A stretch of DNA of 64,000 nt from Lactobacillus huangpiensis (GCF_019972815.1 NZ_BPPA01000014.1:1-64000); one strand, 5' to 3'; positions 1 to 9,390 are shown, counted from the first letter of the stretch. Notes: generated by a model from the sequence alone, not told the origin. Program-made: numbers and translations.

Positions 1-320
1 TATTGCGGTAGCTTTGCATTCCAGTCAATGTCATTTCGATGCTTTTCCATCCATTCAGCTGCAGGCTTTTCAAAAATTGTGAAACCCCGACCCGTTCCAG
101 GATGAATGTTCTGACACCAATCTGGTTTGAATTTATAAAGAATATTTTCCTTAACCCAAGCTGGTCCATGTGGGTAACAATATTTTTTGGCGAATTCCTT
201 AATACCAATAGTTTTTCCGATAATACTATCTTCAGGAACATAGCCACGGCTTTGCATAATTTTGTCAACCGTTTCTGTTAAATTTTCTATTGGTATTGAT
301 AGTTTTATTTCATTAGTCAT
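1..320 (-). CDS. DUF771-type phage protein (partial)
   Basis: The reading frame starts at ATG 320 and runs off the left edge, so about 106 codons are visible and the C-terminus is missing. The protein begins MTNEIKLSIPIENL and carries a W-V-K-E-N-I-L segment followed by a G-x-G-R-G-F-T-I-F-E-K stretch, which resembles the DUF771 family of small Firmicute phage proteins (likely DNA-binding, function unknown). An AAAGGAGGTG ribosome-binding site lies inside the end of the upstream XRE gene, and the two genes overlap as TAATG, so they are translationally coupled. The family call rests on recalled motifs; the phage early-operon context supports it. Confidence 0.65.
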   Translation of the reverse strand, partial: MTNEIKLSIPIENLTETVDKIMQSRGYVPEDSIIGKTIGIKEFAKKYCYPHGPAWVKENILYKFKPDWCQNIHPGTGRGFTIFEKPAAEWMEKHRNDIDWNAKLPQ

Positions 321-514
321 TATCTCTTCACCTCCTTTCTCAGTTGATCTAAGCTAATCTCCAAAGCATCAGCAATTTTGCAAGCATTTTTAAATGACAT
401 TTCAGAACCGTTCTTATAATTTGCAATGGTGCTCCAAGGCAGTCCTGTTAATTTAGACAATCTGTAAATGCTAATCTTTTTAGCTTTCATAATTTCTTGA
501 ATTTTATTCCACAT
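320..514 (-). CDS. small XRE/Cro-type helix-turn-helix protein
   Basis: This 64-residue protein is almost entirely one HTH_3 domain: ISIYRLSKLTGLPWSTIANY covers the turn and recognition helix, and a second half (NACKIADALEISLDQL) has the usual XRE helix 4-5 pattern. It is expected to bind operator DNA in the prophage early region. It sits upstream of, and overlaps by one base with, the DUF771-like gene, and the ribosome-binding site of that gene lies within its last codons. The target is unknown. The group I intron is encoded directly behind its start on the opposite strand. Confidence 0.8.
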   Translation of the reverse strand: MWNKIQEIMKAKKISIYRLSKLTGLPWSTIANYKNGSEMSFKNACKIADALEISLDQLRKEVKR

Positions 515-538
515 TTTGTATTCCCTATTTATTAAAAC

Positions 539-770
539 AGCTATATACTTATAGTGAATTGCCCCTTGATATAGTGATATATCATGTGAACCGAGTGAAT
601 TCAGGGAAAACCTAAGTCATTCTGATATGGCAACCCTGAGCCAAGCTTAATTGAAGGTGCAACGCATAGGACTATATCCCACGAGCGCTCGGCAACTCGT
701 TTGAGTTGAAGATATATGCTGAACTGCTAGAAAACTAGTAGAAGCTAAGGATAAAAAGCCTTAACGATAA
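539..770 (+). ncRNA. compact group I intron (ribozyme core)
   Basis: The sequence shows the ordered group I helices. P3 is GATATAGT 568-575 with ACTATATC 671-678 (8 bp). P4 is TCAGGG 601-606 with CCCTGA 634-639. P6 is about 640-642 with 656-658. P7 is GCATA 664-668 with TATGC 715-719. P8 is ACGAG 681-685 with CTCGT 696-700. P9 is 724-730 with 735-741 around AAAA, and a further hairpin is 746-750 with 759-763. The conserved segments GGGAAAACCTAAG, CCTGAGCCAAGC and AAGGTGCAACGCATA match the P/Q/R elements of known introns such as the cyanobacterial tRNA-Leu intron. A P1 candidate is 541-545 with 550-554. No homing endonuclease is present, and neither splice site is certain. The class (IA or IC-like) is not assigned. 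Confidence 0.8.
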
Positions 771-775
771 CAAAA

Positions 776-1144
776 TTGAAATCTGCAATCGATAAACTTA
801 TTTCATGTACAAACAATTTATCAACTAAAGTTGCAGTGCCTGCAGTATCTGCAGCAACTGCAGCAAAAGCATTAGACACGACCAATAATTTACACTCAGG
901 TATTAAATTTGTAATTGATCCAGTAAATGCATTTACAAGAGAGGGGTTGCATGATATGAAGAATGGATTTAATAATTCAATTAGTCATATAGCGGCAACT
1001 TCTTCAAACAATAGTTTAAAGGCAGCAGTTCAAGGTAATTTAATTTACCAGCCATCCTTTCAGGATGGTTTTTATTTTTCTTTGTTAAAAAATTCCTCTA
1101 ACCCTTCTAGTTTCGCTAATATGCTCTGTTCAATTTCTGTTTGA
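776..1144 (+). CDS. unknown protein directly behind the group I intron
   Basis: An Ala/Asn/Ser-rich frame opens with TTG at 776, immediately after the last intron hairpin, with no Shine-Dalgarno sequence in front of it. Codon third positions are AT-rich as in the neighbours, so roughly 776-1040 looks genuinely coding (…IDPVNAFTREGLHDMKNGF…). The frame then reads straight through an intrinsic terminator at 1052-1079 and into the tail of an antisense gene, so the natural stop is probably lost or the 3' end is a deletion junction. It could be the 3' exon of the interrupted gene. I do not recognise a family. Confidence 0.4.
   Translation: MKSAIDKLISCTNNLSTKVAVPAVSAATAAKALDTTNNLHSGIKFVIDPVNAFTREGLHDMKNGFNNSISHIAATSSNNSLKAAVQGNLIYQPSFQDGFYFSLLKNSSNPSSFANMLCSISV
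1052..1079 (+). terminator. intrinsic terminator behind the intron/ORF unit
   Basis: CCATCC (1052-1057) pairs with GGATGG (1063-1068) around a 5-nt loop and is followed by a T-rich run. It terminates plus-strand transcription from the intron region. It lies inside the open frame that starts at 776. Confidence 0.7.
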
Positions 1145-1308
1145 TAATCTTCAATCTTGATTTTTTTAAATGCTTTCCATTCATCCGTATTTTCTACTTT
1201 TTGAAAAGCTTGTCTGCAATTTTCACTTCCTTTGAAGTTTTCAAAATTTGCTTCAAAACAGCTTTCTGCCTGTTCTTTGATATGAGTTTCTAACCAATCT
1301 TTATTCAT
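1072..1308 (-). CDS. hypothetical phage early protein
   Basis: This 78-residue, charged, probably alpha-helical protein (MNKDWLETHIKEQAESCFEANFENF…) has no family I recognise. It has no signal peptide or membrane segment. It starts 25 bp behind the Cro-like gene with an AGAAAGAAG ribosome-binding site and so belongs to the same leftward early operon. Its position directly after cro is typical of small accessory or anti-repressor genes in lactobacillus prophages, but nothing in the sequence gives a function. Confidence 0.6.
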   Translation of the reverse strand: MNKDWLETHIKEQAESCFEANFENFKGSENCRQAFQKVENTDEWKAFKKIKIEDYQTEIEQSILAKLEGLEEFFNKEK

Positions 1309-1333
1309 AATTTCTTCTTTCTGTTTTTAGCAA

Positions 1334-1543
1334 TTAATCATTAATTCCTAGTTTTTTTTCCATTTTTTCTCGAAGTTTATTTGACAAAGGAGAAGTATCA
1401 CCTTTAATTGCTCTATTAATTTGTTGTGGTCCAGTTCCTAACATGTTTGCCATTTCACGTTGAGTAATTTGCTGTTTTAGTAAAGCAATTTTAAATTTCA
1501 CCTCACATTCTTTTGCTTGTTTTTCAAGTGATTGATTAATCAT
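1334..1543 (-). CDS. Cro-like XRE repressor
   Basis: This protein of about 69 residues has a central HTH: FKIALLKQQITQREMANMLG followed by the recognition segment GPQQINRAIKGDTSPL. A GTG three codons further upstream (1552) is in frame, but AAAGGAAGTG would abut it. ATG 1543 has the right spacing of about 9 nt and is preferred. The gene is first in the leftward early operon and divergent from the CI-like repressor, the position of cro. It presumably competes for the operators between 1592 and 1753. Confidence 0.75.
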   Translation of the reverse strand: MINQSLEKQAKECEVKFKIALLKQQITQREMANMLGTGPQQINRAIKGDTSPLSNKLREKMEKKLGIND

Positions 1544-1591
1544 ATTTTTCACTTCCTTTCTGTGATTTATTCATCAAGTTCTTGCATTAAT

Positions 1592-1605
1592 TTAGACAAT
1601 TGGCT
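1592..1605 (-). promoter_or_regulatory. phage operator O1 (cro side)
   Basis: Read on the minus strand this is AGCCAATTGTCTAA, one base different from the two plus-strand copies at 1718 and 1740. It lies about 50 bp in front of the Cro-like start, as expected for a CI/Cro operator. Confidence 0.6.
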
Positions 1606-1700
1606 ATAATTAACGTATGACAAATAAAAGAAAAAGTTTGCTTTATCAATTAAAGTCCAAAAATGTAAATTGATAGGCTTGTTTTTTCTTGCTTAATTAC

Positions 1701-1753
1701 TTGACGATTTAATAATAAGCCAATTATCTAAATAAGTCAAGCCAATTATCTAA
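1701..1753 (+). promoter_or_regulatory. cI promoter with tandem operators O2 and O3
   Basis: TTGACG (1701-1706) and TTATCT (1724-1729) are spaced 17 bp and form the likely promoter for the CI-like gene. AGCCAATTATCTAA occurs at 1718-1731, over the -10 element, and again at 1740-1753, just before the ribosome-binding site, a 22-bp period of about two helical turns. Together with the inverted copy at 1592 they form a three-site switch, which predicts that the repressor regulates its own promoter. Confidence 0.65.
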
Positions 1754-1770
1754 ACTTTGGAGAAAAAAAC

Positions 1771-2517
1771 ATGTCACTTATAGATAATATTAAAGTTTTG
1801 GCTAAACAGCATGGTTTAAGCTTATTACAATTAAATGATAAAGCCCATTTGGGTAAAAATGCTATTTATAAATGGAAAAATCAGCGACCTAGCGCTGAAA
1901 ATTTAGAAAAAGTAGCAAACGTATTGCATTGCTCTGTTGATGACCTAATTAATGATCCAACTGACAAAGTTAATAAAACAATAAATAATTTTCATGAAGC
2001 ACAATATACAGTTCATGAAAATGCAAAAGACACTTTATCTAAAATTTTGCATTCTTATCCAATAGGTGAAAGTCCCCTTCAGCCTGCTAGTGACAAAGAG
2101 TTTAAAAAACATACTCATACTAAGCCACAAAATTATCAGGTTAGAGTTCCTATTTTAGGCAATATTGCTTGCGGAGAGCCTATATTTGCTGAACAAAATG
2201 TTGTAGATTACCGTGATTTAACATTTGACCATAAGCCATCTAATAAGCTGTTTATGCTATATTGCAAAGGCAATTCCATGCAACCTCTAATACCTGACGG
2301 TTCATTAGTAACTCTTGTAAGACAACCAACTGTTGAAAATGGTGATTTGGCAGCTGTTTTAATAGATGATGAGGCTACGATTAAACGTGTAAAGTTTGCA
2401 GGAGATGAAATCATTTTAATGCCTGAAAATAGTTCATATGATCCTATAGTTCTAAACGATAAAAAACCAGGAAAAATTTTAGGTAAAGTAATTCATGTTG
2501 AATATGATGTTAAATAA
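1771..2517 (+). CDS. CI-like phage repressor, S24 peptidase type
   Basis: This 248-aa repressor has an N-terminal XRE HTH (residues about 4-60) and a C-terminal LexA/CI-type S24 domain (about 125-245). The catalytic dyad is visible: Ser169 in GNSMQPLIPDG and Lys205 in EATIKRVKF. The self-cleavage site is Cys134-Gly135 (NIACGEP) rather than the more usual Ala-Gly; Cys-Gly sites are known in some phage repressors. It should keep the prophage silent and be inactivated through RecA after DNA damage. The start follows GGAG at 1759-1762. It is divergent from the Cro-like gene across shared operators. Confidence 0.92.
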   Translation: MSLIDNIKVLAKQHGLSLLQLNDKAHLGKNAIYKWKNQRPSAENLEKVANVLHCSVDDLINDPTDKVNKTINNFHEAQYTVHENAKDTLSKILHSYPIGESPLQPASDKEFKKHTHTKPQNYQVRVPILGNIACGEPIFAEQNVVDYRDLTFDHKPSNKLFMLYCKGNSMQPLIPDGSLVTLVRQPTVENGDLAAVLIDDEATIKRVKFAGDEIILMPENSSYDPIVLNDKKPGKILGKVIHVEYDVK

Positions 2518-2562
2518 TTCTAAACTATATGTAGTTATATGTTTATTTAAGGAGGAATAATC

Positions 2563-3180
2563 ATGAAATTAAACAAAATAATTATTACAGGTATAGCTTC
2601 AGTAGCTTTATTAGGAACAGCAGTGACCACGGTCAGTGCAGCAAAGCTACAATTAATTAGAAAATCATACGTCTATAATGCTAAAGGTAAAAAAACTAAA
2701 TCTTCATATCGCAAAGGCAGAAAAATCAAAGTTTTAGGTACTAAAAAAATCAAGGGCAAAAAGTATTACCGCATTGGCAAAAATAAATATGTCTTAGTTA
2801 AAAACTTTAAGAAGAAAAAGACTAATTATAAAACTGTAGTTATTCCCAATGCGGAGAATTCTAAAAAGCCTCAAACTCCAGTTTGGGAATCTAAGCATGT
2901 AGTAGACACACTGCCAAGTTTAACTGACCAAATCAAAAAGGCTCTGACCTTGTCTGGTGACGATCGACTTGAAGCTGACAAAGAAATCGCAGTTAAACTA
3001 GGCATGTCACCTGATTCAGTTACTTCAGAAAATCAAAAATCATTCGAACAAAGCTTAAATAAGTATACAGATTCAATGGATGAAGCAAAATCATGGATTG
3101 AACAGGGCGGACCTAGCCTTGACCAACATATGAAAGATGAGCAGAATAAATTTGGAGATTATATAAAGAATGGCAATTAA
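2563..3180 (+). CDS. secreted SLAP-domain protein (prophage cargo)
   Basis: This 205-aa protein has a clear signal peptide (MKLNKIIITGIASVALLGTA, cleavage likely after VSA near residue 26). A Lys/Tyr-rich SLAP-type repeat follows (about residues 27-90: RKSYVYNAKGKK…KGKKYYRIGKNKYVLVKNF), which attaches lactobacillus proteins to cell-wall polymers. The remainder (about 100-205) is acidic, probably helical and of no family I recognise. A strong AAGGAGG site precedes it. Lying between the repressor and the integrase on the same strand, it is a lysogenic-conversion (moron) candidate that would be expressed from the quiescent prophage. Confidence 0.8.
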   Translation: MKLNKIIITGIASVALLGTAVTTVSAAKLQLIRKSYVYNAKGKKTKSSYRKGRKIKVLGTKKIKGKKYYRIGKNKYVLVKNFKKKKTNYKTVVIPNAENSKKPQTPVWESKHVVDTLPSLTDQIKKALTLSGDDRLEADKEIAVKLGMSPDSVTSENQKSFEQSLNKYTDSMDEAKSWIEQGGPSLDQHMKDEQNKFGDYIKNGN

Positions 3181-3182
3181 GT

Positions 3183-3422
3183 ATGAATGAAAAAGAATTT
3201 GAAGAAAAATACAATAAAACAATAAAAAATTTTTCAAAAAAATATCTAAATAAAAACGAAGATATATTATTAGATGATATTGAAAAGGAAATTAGAGAAA
3301 ATCATAATGATATAGATTTACAATATGCTAATATAATTGGTTCTGTTATTAAATTTTCTATGGATTTTTCTACCCAACTTTTAAAATATGTTCTTAAAGA
3401 AATGTTAGTAGATAAAAAATAA
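3183..3422 (+). CDS. hypothetical acidic 79-aa protein
   Basis: A 79-residue, Lys/Glu/Ile-rich protein with no recognisable domain starts 3 bp after the SLAP gene. It has no ribosome-binding site of its own, so it is probably translationally coupled to that gene. Its C-terminal half (ANIIGSVIKFSMDFSTQLLKYV) could be an amphipathic or membrane-associated helix. It may work with the secreted protein upstream, but that is only suggested by the spacing. Confidence 0.5.
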   Translation: MNEKEFEEKYNKTIKNFSKKYLNKNEDILLDDIEKEIRENHNDIDLQYANIIGSVIKFSMDFSTQLLKYVLKEMLVDKK

Positions 3423-3431
3423 TAAACAAAA

Positions 3432-3474
3432 AAGCTTTTAAAAACCTGTCTGGAAAACTAATTCTTAAAAGCTT
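3432..3474. repeat. 10-bp inverted repeat before the integrase
   Basis: AAGCTTTTAA (3432-3441) pairs exactly with TTAAAAGCTT (3465-3474). A T-rich run follows only in the minus direction, so it could stop antisense transcription. On the plus strand it may simply form a stem between the cargo genes and int. Confidence 0.5.
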
Positions 3475-3537
3475 GATATCACAATAGAGCAATGCCCTTT
3501 TGCATGCCTATTATAGCACATGAGAGGAAAAATAAGA

Positions 3538-4632
3538 ATGCCGGTTAGGAAACGTGGTAAATTATGGTCCGCTAGAATTAACTGGCGTGATAAAGATGGT
3601 AAGCTTCGACAAATCGAAAAAGGTGGTTTTAAAACTAAAGTAGAAGCTGAACAGTTTGTCACTGAGCAACAGTATCTACATAATAAAGGTGTAGATATAG
3701 ATAATAATCCAGTTTTTGCTGATTATTTTCATAAATGGTGGACTACATTTAAAAAACCACATATTAGACATGAAACTCAAAAAAGATATGAAACTAATGA
3801 TCATATTGTTCACCAATATTTTGGAAATATTAAAATAAAAAAAATCAAGCGACTTCATTGGCAGGAATTTATCAATGAGGTTTGTAAAACTCGTTCTACT
3901 ACTACTGTTAGGCTTTTAAATCGTCAATTTAGGGCTTGTGTTAAGAATGCAATAGCGGATGGCATAATTACATTAGACTTCACTCAAAACGTAAATATTA
4001 ATGGAAATGATTCCAATACGCGTAGGCCAATTTTTCTTTCATACTCAGATGCTCAAAAATTATTAAAAACTGCTATTGAAGAAAGAGATCCTAAAGTTCC
4101 ATCTACATATATAATTATCACAATAATTCTTACTGGAGCAAGGGTTGGAGAAATAAGTGCTCTTAAATGGCATAATTTAAATATTAGAAAGCATACAATT
4201 TCTATCCATCATTCGTATAACAGTGATACAAAAGAATTAGGACCAACAAAAAACACTTCTTCATATCGCACAATTAGAATAAACAAAAAACTTATCGATT
4301 TATTGAAAGAAATTAAAACAGACGATAAAGACGGATATATTTTCCAAGAAGCAACAACCAAATTACCCCCTGCCAATCGAACTATTAACAGTAAACTGCA
4401 AGTTATTATGCGACATGCTAAGTTAGATAAAAAGGATTTTACCATCCATAGCCTTAGACATGTGCACGTTGCTATTCTACATCATAAAAATGTAGATTGG
4501 ATGGCTATATCAAAAAGACTTGGCCACAAAAATTTGTCTATGACATTAAGTGTTTATGCTTATTACATTGATGAGGATAAGCGGAAAAGCGATAAAGAAA
4601 TAGAAAAAAAGCTAGACGATTTATTCATCTAG
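3538..4632 (+). CDS. int: tyrosine-recombinase integrase
   Basis: This phage integrase of about 364 aa has an N-terminal arm-binding domain (residues 1-45, MPVRKRGKLWSARINWRDKD), a SAM-like core-binding domain (about 55-150) and a catalytic domain. The catalytic set is visible: Arg202 (TGARVGE), His304 and Arg307 (HSLRH), His330 (RLGHKN) and nucleophile Tyr340. An in-frame ATG at 3520 overlaps the GAGGA ribosome-binding site, so the ATG at 3538 is the likelier start. Its 3' end is 88 bp from the 3' end of tRNA-Gln, the expected arrangement for integration at a tRNA gene. All catalytic residues are intact. Confidence 0.95.
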   Translation: MPVRKRGKLWSARINWRDKDGKLRQIEKGGFKTKVEAEQFVTEQQYLHNKGVDIDNNPVFADYFHKWWTTFKKPHIRHETQKRYETNDHIVHQYFGNIKIKKIKRLHWQEFINEVCKTRSTTTVRLLNRQFRACVKNAIADGIITLDFTQNVNINGNDSNTRRPIFLSYSDAQKLLKTAIEERDPKVPSTYIIITIILTGARVGEISALKWHNLNIRKHTISIHHSYNSDTKELGPTKNTSSYRTIRINKKLIDLLKEIKTDDKDGYIFQEATTKLPPANRTINSKLQVIMRHAKLDKKDFTIHSLRHVHVAILHHKNVDWMAISKRLGHKNLSMTLSVYAYYIDEDKRKSDKEIEKKLDDLFI

Positions 4633-4647
4633 CTTTTATTTTTTGAT
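4606..4647 (+). terminator. terminator over the integrase stop
   Basis: AAAGCTAGA (4608-4616) pairs with TCTAGCTTT (4628-4636), followed by a T-rich tail. The int stop codon (4630-4632) lies within the 3' arm. Confidence 0.75.
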
Positions 4648-4652
4648 AGCTC

Positions 4653-4674
4653 TGATGGGCAAATGATGGGCAAA
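4653..4674 (+). repeat. tandem 11-bp repeats, likely integrase arm sites
   Basis: TGATGGGCAAA is repeated head to tail at 4653-4663 and 4664-4674, between int and the tRNA. Short direct repeats in this position are typical arm-type binding sites flanking attachment cores. Function is inferred. Confidence 0.5.
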
Positions 4675-4719
4675 TCTGATTTTCGGCTCTCATAAACCTT
4701 GCTGTTGAGCTATTTTTAT

Positions 4720-4790
4720 TGGGATATCCGGGCTCGAACCGAAACATGCAGGAACCAGAAACCTGTGCCTTACCATTTGGCTATATCCCA
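4720..4790 (-). tRNA. tRNA-Gln (CUG)
   Basis: The minus strand folds as a 71-nt tRNA with acceptor TGGGATA/TATCCCA, D-stem GCC/GGC and an anticodon stem-loop CAGGT-TTCTGGT-TCCTG. This gives anticodon CUG, with a U-U mismatch closing the loop. A U1-A72 pair is characteristic of tRNA-Gln. CCA is not encoded. Its 3' end faces the integrase, which makes it the probable integration target. Confidence 0.8.
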
Positions 4791-4799
4791 GTGTTAAAT

Positions 4800-4870
4800 C
4801 ACCCGCACGAGAATTGAACTCGTAACTCCACCTTGAGAGGGTGGCGTCTTAACCATTTGACCAGCGGGCA
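4800..4870 (-). tRNA. tRNA-Glu (CUC)
   Basis: The minus strand folds into a tRNA with anticodon arm CCACC-CTCTCAA-GGTGG (anticodon CUC) and T-arm ACGAG-TTCAATT-CTCGT. The acceptor stem TGCCCGC/GCGGGTG has wobble pairs at positions 1 and 2. It is a minor Glu isoacceptor lying 9 bp upstream of tRNA-Gln and probably co-transcribed with it. Exact ends may be off by one base. Confidence 0.8.
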
Positions 4871-4969
4871 AAATCAACAGTAATTATTATGCTTGAAGAG
4901 ACAGTTATTGTCAAGTACTTTCAGTTCAAAAACTAAATTTAACTAATGAGTATTTTTAACACAAAGAAA

Positions 4970-5005
4970 AACTTCCGAAAAGCTCTTCAATCCGGAAGTT
5001 TTTTT
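4970..5005. terminator. bidirectional terminator after licT
   Basis: AACTTCCG (4970-4977) pairs with CGGAAGTT (4993-5000), with T-runs on both strands. It closes the leftward beta-glucoside operon. Confidence 0.8.
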
Positions 5006-5028
5006 ATTATTGCCCCATTTTTTACCAA

Positions 5029-5880
5029 CTACACTTTTTTGCAGTTTTCTTCAACTACTTTGTGCAAATGAACAATTAGGTATATTTTTTCCTGTTTAGT
5101 AATCCTCAAGTTAATTTTTTTCCTAATAAACTCATCGAAAGCATTAATAATTTCAACTTCCTTGGGCATTTTTGCAGCCAGGTCTTGGTAAAGTCCCTCT
5201 TGATCTTCATCTGAAAACAGTTTGTTTTCATAAACTCTTTCACAAAAATAATTTAGATGAGTCAAAAAGCGCGAATAAGTGAAAGTATTTTGGTCGATTT
5301 TCCCCCCGATAATCCTTTGAGCTATTTTCTCAAGACTACTCACCAAATCAGCTATTTCCCTGTTTTTCTGTTGATCTTCAACATCAACTTCCGCATCCAC
5401 AAAATGTAGGCCAATGCCCGTTGCTTCGCTATTTGGTAACGAAACATGCATTTTTTTATTAATCAAATTAACTGCAAATAACCCTACCTGATATTCGTTT
5501 CTATGGTGAAGTAAAACGTCAGGATAGTTGAAATTTTCGCCAATATTTCCCTCTTTAACTCGCTTTACCACAAACGAAGTATGATCAGCCAAGGATAAAT
5601 AAAGGTAATCTTTTACTTTGATTTGATATTTTCTGGCGGCAAAATCTATTATTTCCCTAACCATATTTAGATAAGTTTCGTCTATCGTACTGGCTAGCTG
5701 AATAAAGTTTTTTAGCATTTTATTATCGGTTAAGACAAAAATCTTTTGAATTTCATCTTTTTTAACAGGATAACCAATTGCTTTATGGTAGCCTAGACCC
5801 TTGCCCATTAGGATACACTCTGCACCTGATTCATCTAATGCCAAAATAAGCGAATTATTCAAAACTTTTAGCACTTTCAT
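5029..5880 (-). CDS. licT: BglG/LicT-family transcription antiterminator
   Basis: This protein of about 283 aa has an N-terminal RNA-binding CAT domain (residues 1-55, MKVLKVLNNSLILALDE…MGKGLGYHKAIG) and two PTS regulation domains. PRD1 contains LADHTSFVVKRVKEGN and the HHRNEYQVG region; PRD2 contains FLTHLNYFCERV. It should bind the RAT hairpin ahead of the PTS gene and allow read-through when beta-glucosides are being transported, under phosphorylation control by the EII and HPr. ATG 5880 follows GGCGGTGAG and is preferred over an upstream in-frame ATG. It is last in the three-gene operon and therefore autoregulated. Confidence 0.93.
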   Translation of the reverse strand: MKVLKVLNNSLILALDESGAECILMGKGLGYHKAIGYPVKKDEIQKIFVLTDNKMLKNFIQLASTIDETYLNMVREIIDFAARKYQIKVKDYLYLSLADHTSFVVKRVKEGNIGENFNYPDVLLHHRNEYQVGLFAVNLINKKMHVSLPNSEATGIGLHFVDAEVDVEDQQKNREIADLVSSLEKIAQRIIGGKIDQNTFTYSRFLTHLNYFCERVYENKLFSDEDQEGLYQDLAAKMPKEVEIINAFDEFIRKKINLRITKQEKIYLIVHLHKVVEENCKKV

Positions 5881-5909
5881 CAGCTCACCGCCTAATTGCA
5901 TACAATTGT

Positions 5910-7316
5910 TTAGTTGACCAATCCGTTATTTGCAATAACTTTTTGGTACCAGTAAAAACTGTCCTTGGGAATCCGACGTAGATCTTTTAGATCATTGTCA
6001 GTTCTATTGACGTAAATAAAGCCATAACGCTTTTTAAATCCCTGATGTGAACTTAACAGATCCATAACTGACCAAGGACAATAACCGATTAGCTTTACCC
6101 CATCCTGAATTGCATCATAACAAGCCTGGATATGATCTGCAAGATATTTTATGCGGTATTGATCATGAATCTTGCCATCCTTTGCCATAATGTCTGGCGT
6201 ACCTAAACCATTTTCAGTAATAATCATTGGCAAACGAAACTGACGATAATATTCATTCAGTACAATTCTCAACCCCATAGGATCGATTTGAGCACCATAT
6301 TCCGTTGCAGACAAGTTAGTATTTTTTTCGATCTTAAAATAGCCATACAGATCAAAATCCACATCATTTTTCCTTGTACCAAATTGGTGCTTGGCATCAC
6401 TCGGTAAGTAACTGGCAACGAGCGTACGATAATAATTGACTGCTATGAAGTCAGGCCGAGCATCGCGCAATACTTGCTCATCTTGATCTTGCATTGATGG
6501 AAAAATGCCCACTCTTTTAAGGTAATTGCTATAGTACCCTGGATATTGTCCGTAACAATACATTTCCAGGGCATAATTAGTTTTAAAATTGTCATTCATT
6601 TTAGCAGCCCAAACATCTAGTGGCTTGGTAGATGCTGGATAAGTCATGGTGGATGATATTGCAGGTCCTATTTTACCGTTTGGCACCATCTTATGACAAT
6701 CTTCCATAACACAGGCACTTGCTACAAACATATTGTAATCCATTTGAGCTCTGACACGTTCTTTATTCTTAGCTTCAACATGATACATGTTTAAGCGCTC
6801 GTCCACACGAACCATTAGGTTTTGTTCATTGATCACCTGCCAGTTCTTGACTCTGTCACCAAATTTTTTAAAACATATTTGGGCGTATCTTCTAAAAGCT
6901 GAAATGCAAGACCTGTTTTCCCAGCCGTTGTATTTTTCTACCAAGGCTAGGGGCAAATCAAAATGATATAGAGTTACAAACGGCTCAATCCCATTTGCAA
7001 TCAGGCAATCAATCACTTTACTGTAAAAGTCTATCCCCTTTTGGTTAACCTGACCATCACCGTCAGGAATAATTCTCGACCAGGCAATGGAGAAACGGTA
7101 TACTTTAAGACCTAATTCTTTCATTAAAGAAATATCTTCTCGATAATGATGATAAAAATCACTGGCTACTTTCGTATCAGCTTGCTGAGGACCAGCATGA
7201 ACAAAAGAATTATAATCTGCTACTGATTCTCCCTTGCCATCTTCGTTCCATCCGCCTTCAATTTGAAAGGCTGATGAAGATGCACCCCATAAAAAGTCTG
7301 GGTTAAATTTTTCCAT
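5910..7316 (-). CDS. GH1 6-phospho-beta-glucosidase
   Basis: This 468-aa GH1 (beta/alpha)8-barrel enzyme hydrolyses phosphorylated beta-glucosides delivered by the adjacent PTS into glucose 6-phosphate and an aglycone or sugar. The N-terminal GH1 signature is present (FLWGASSSAFQIEGGWNEDG). Both catalytic carboxylates are visible: acid/base Glu164 (VINEQN) and nucleophile Glu368 (IITENGLG). ATG 7316 follows AGAGGAG at good spacing. It lies 37 bp behind the EIIBCA gene and 29 bp before licT. It is a useful canonical comparison for the second GH1 at 14046, where the acid/base is changed. Confidence 0.93.
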   Translation of the reverse strand: MEKFNPDFLWGASSSAFQIEGGWNEDGKGESVADYNSFVHAGPQQADTKVASDFYHHYREDISLMKELGLKVYRFSIAWSRIIPDGDGQVNQKGIDFYSKVIDCLIANGIEPFVTLYHFDLPLALVEKYNGWENRSCISAFRRYAQICFKKFGDRVKNWQVINEQNLMVRVDERLNMYHVEAKNKERVRAQMDYNMFVASACVMEDCHKMVPNGKIGPAISSTMTYPASTKPLDVWAAKMNDNFKTNYALEMYCYGQYPGYYSNYLKRVGIFPSMQDQDEQVLRDARPDFIAVNYYRTLVASYLPSDAKHQFGTRKNDVDFDLYGYFKIEKNTNLSATEYGAQIDPMGLRIVLNEYYRQFRLPMIITENGLGTPDIMAKDGKIHDQYRIKYLADHIQACYDAIQDGVKLIGYCPWSVMDLLSSHQGFKKRYGFIYVNRTDNDLKDLRRIPKDSFYWYQKVIANNGLVN

Positions 7317-7353
7317 AATTACTCCTCTAATAATCATATCTTAGATTTCGATA

Positions 7354-9390
<2,037 letters not shown>

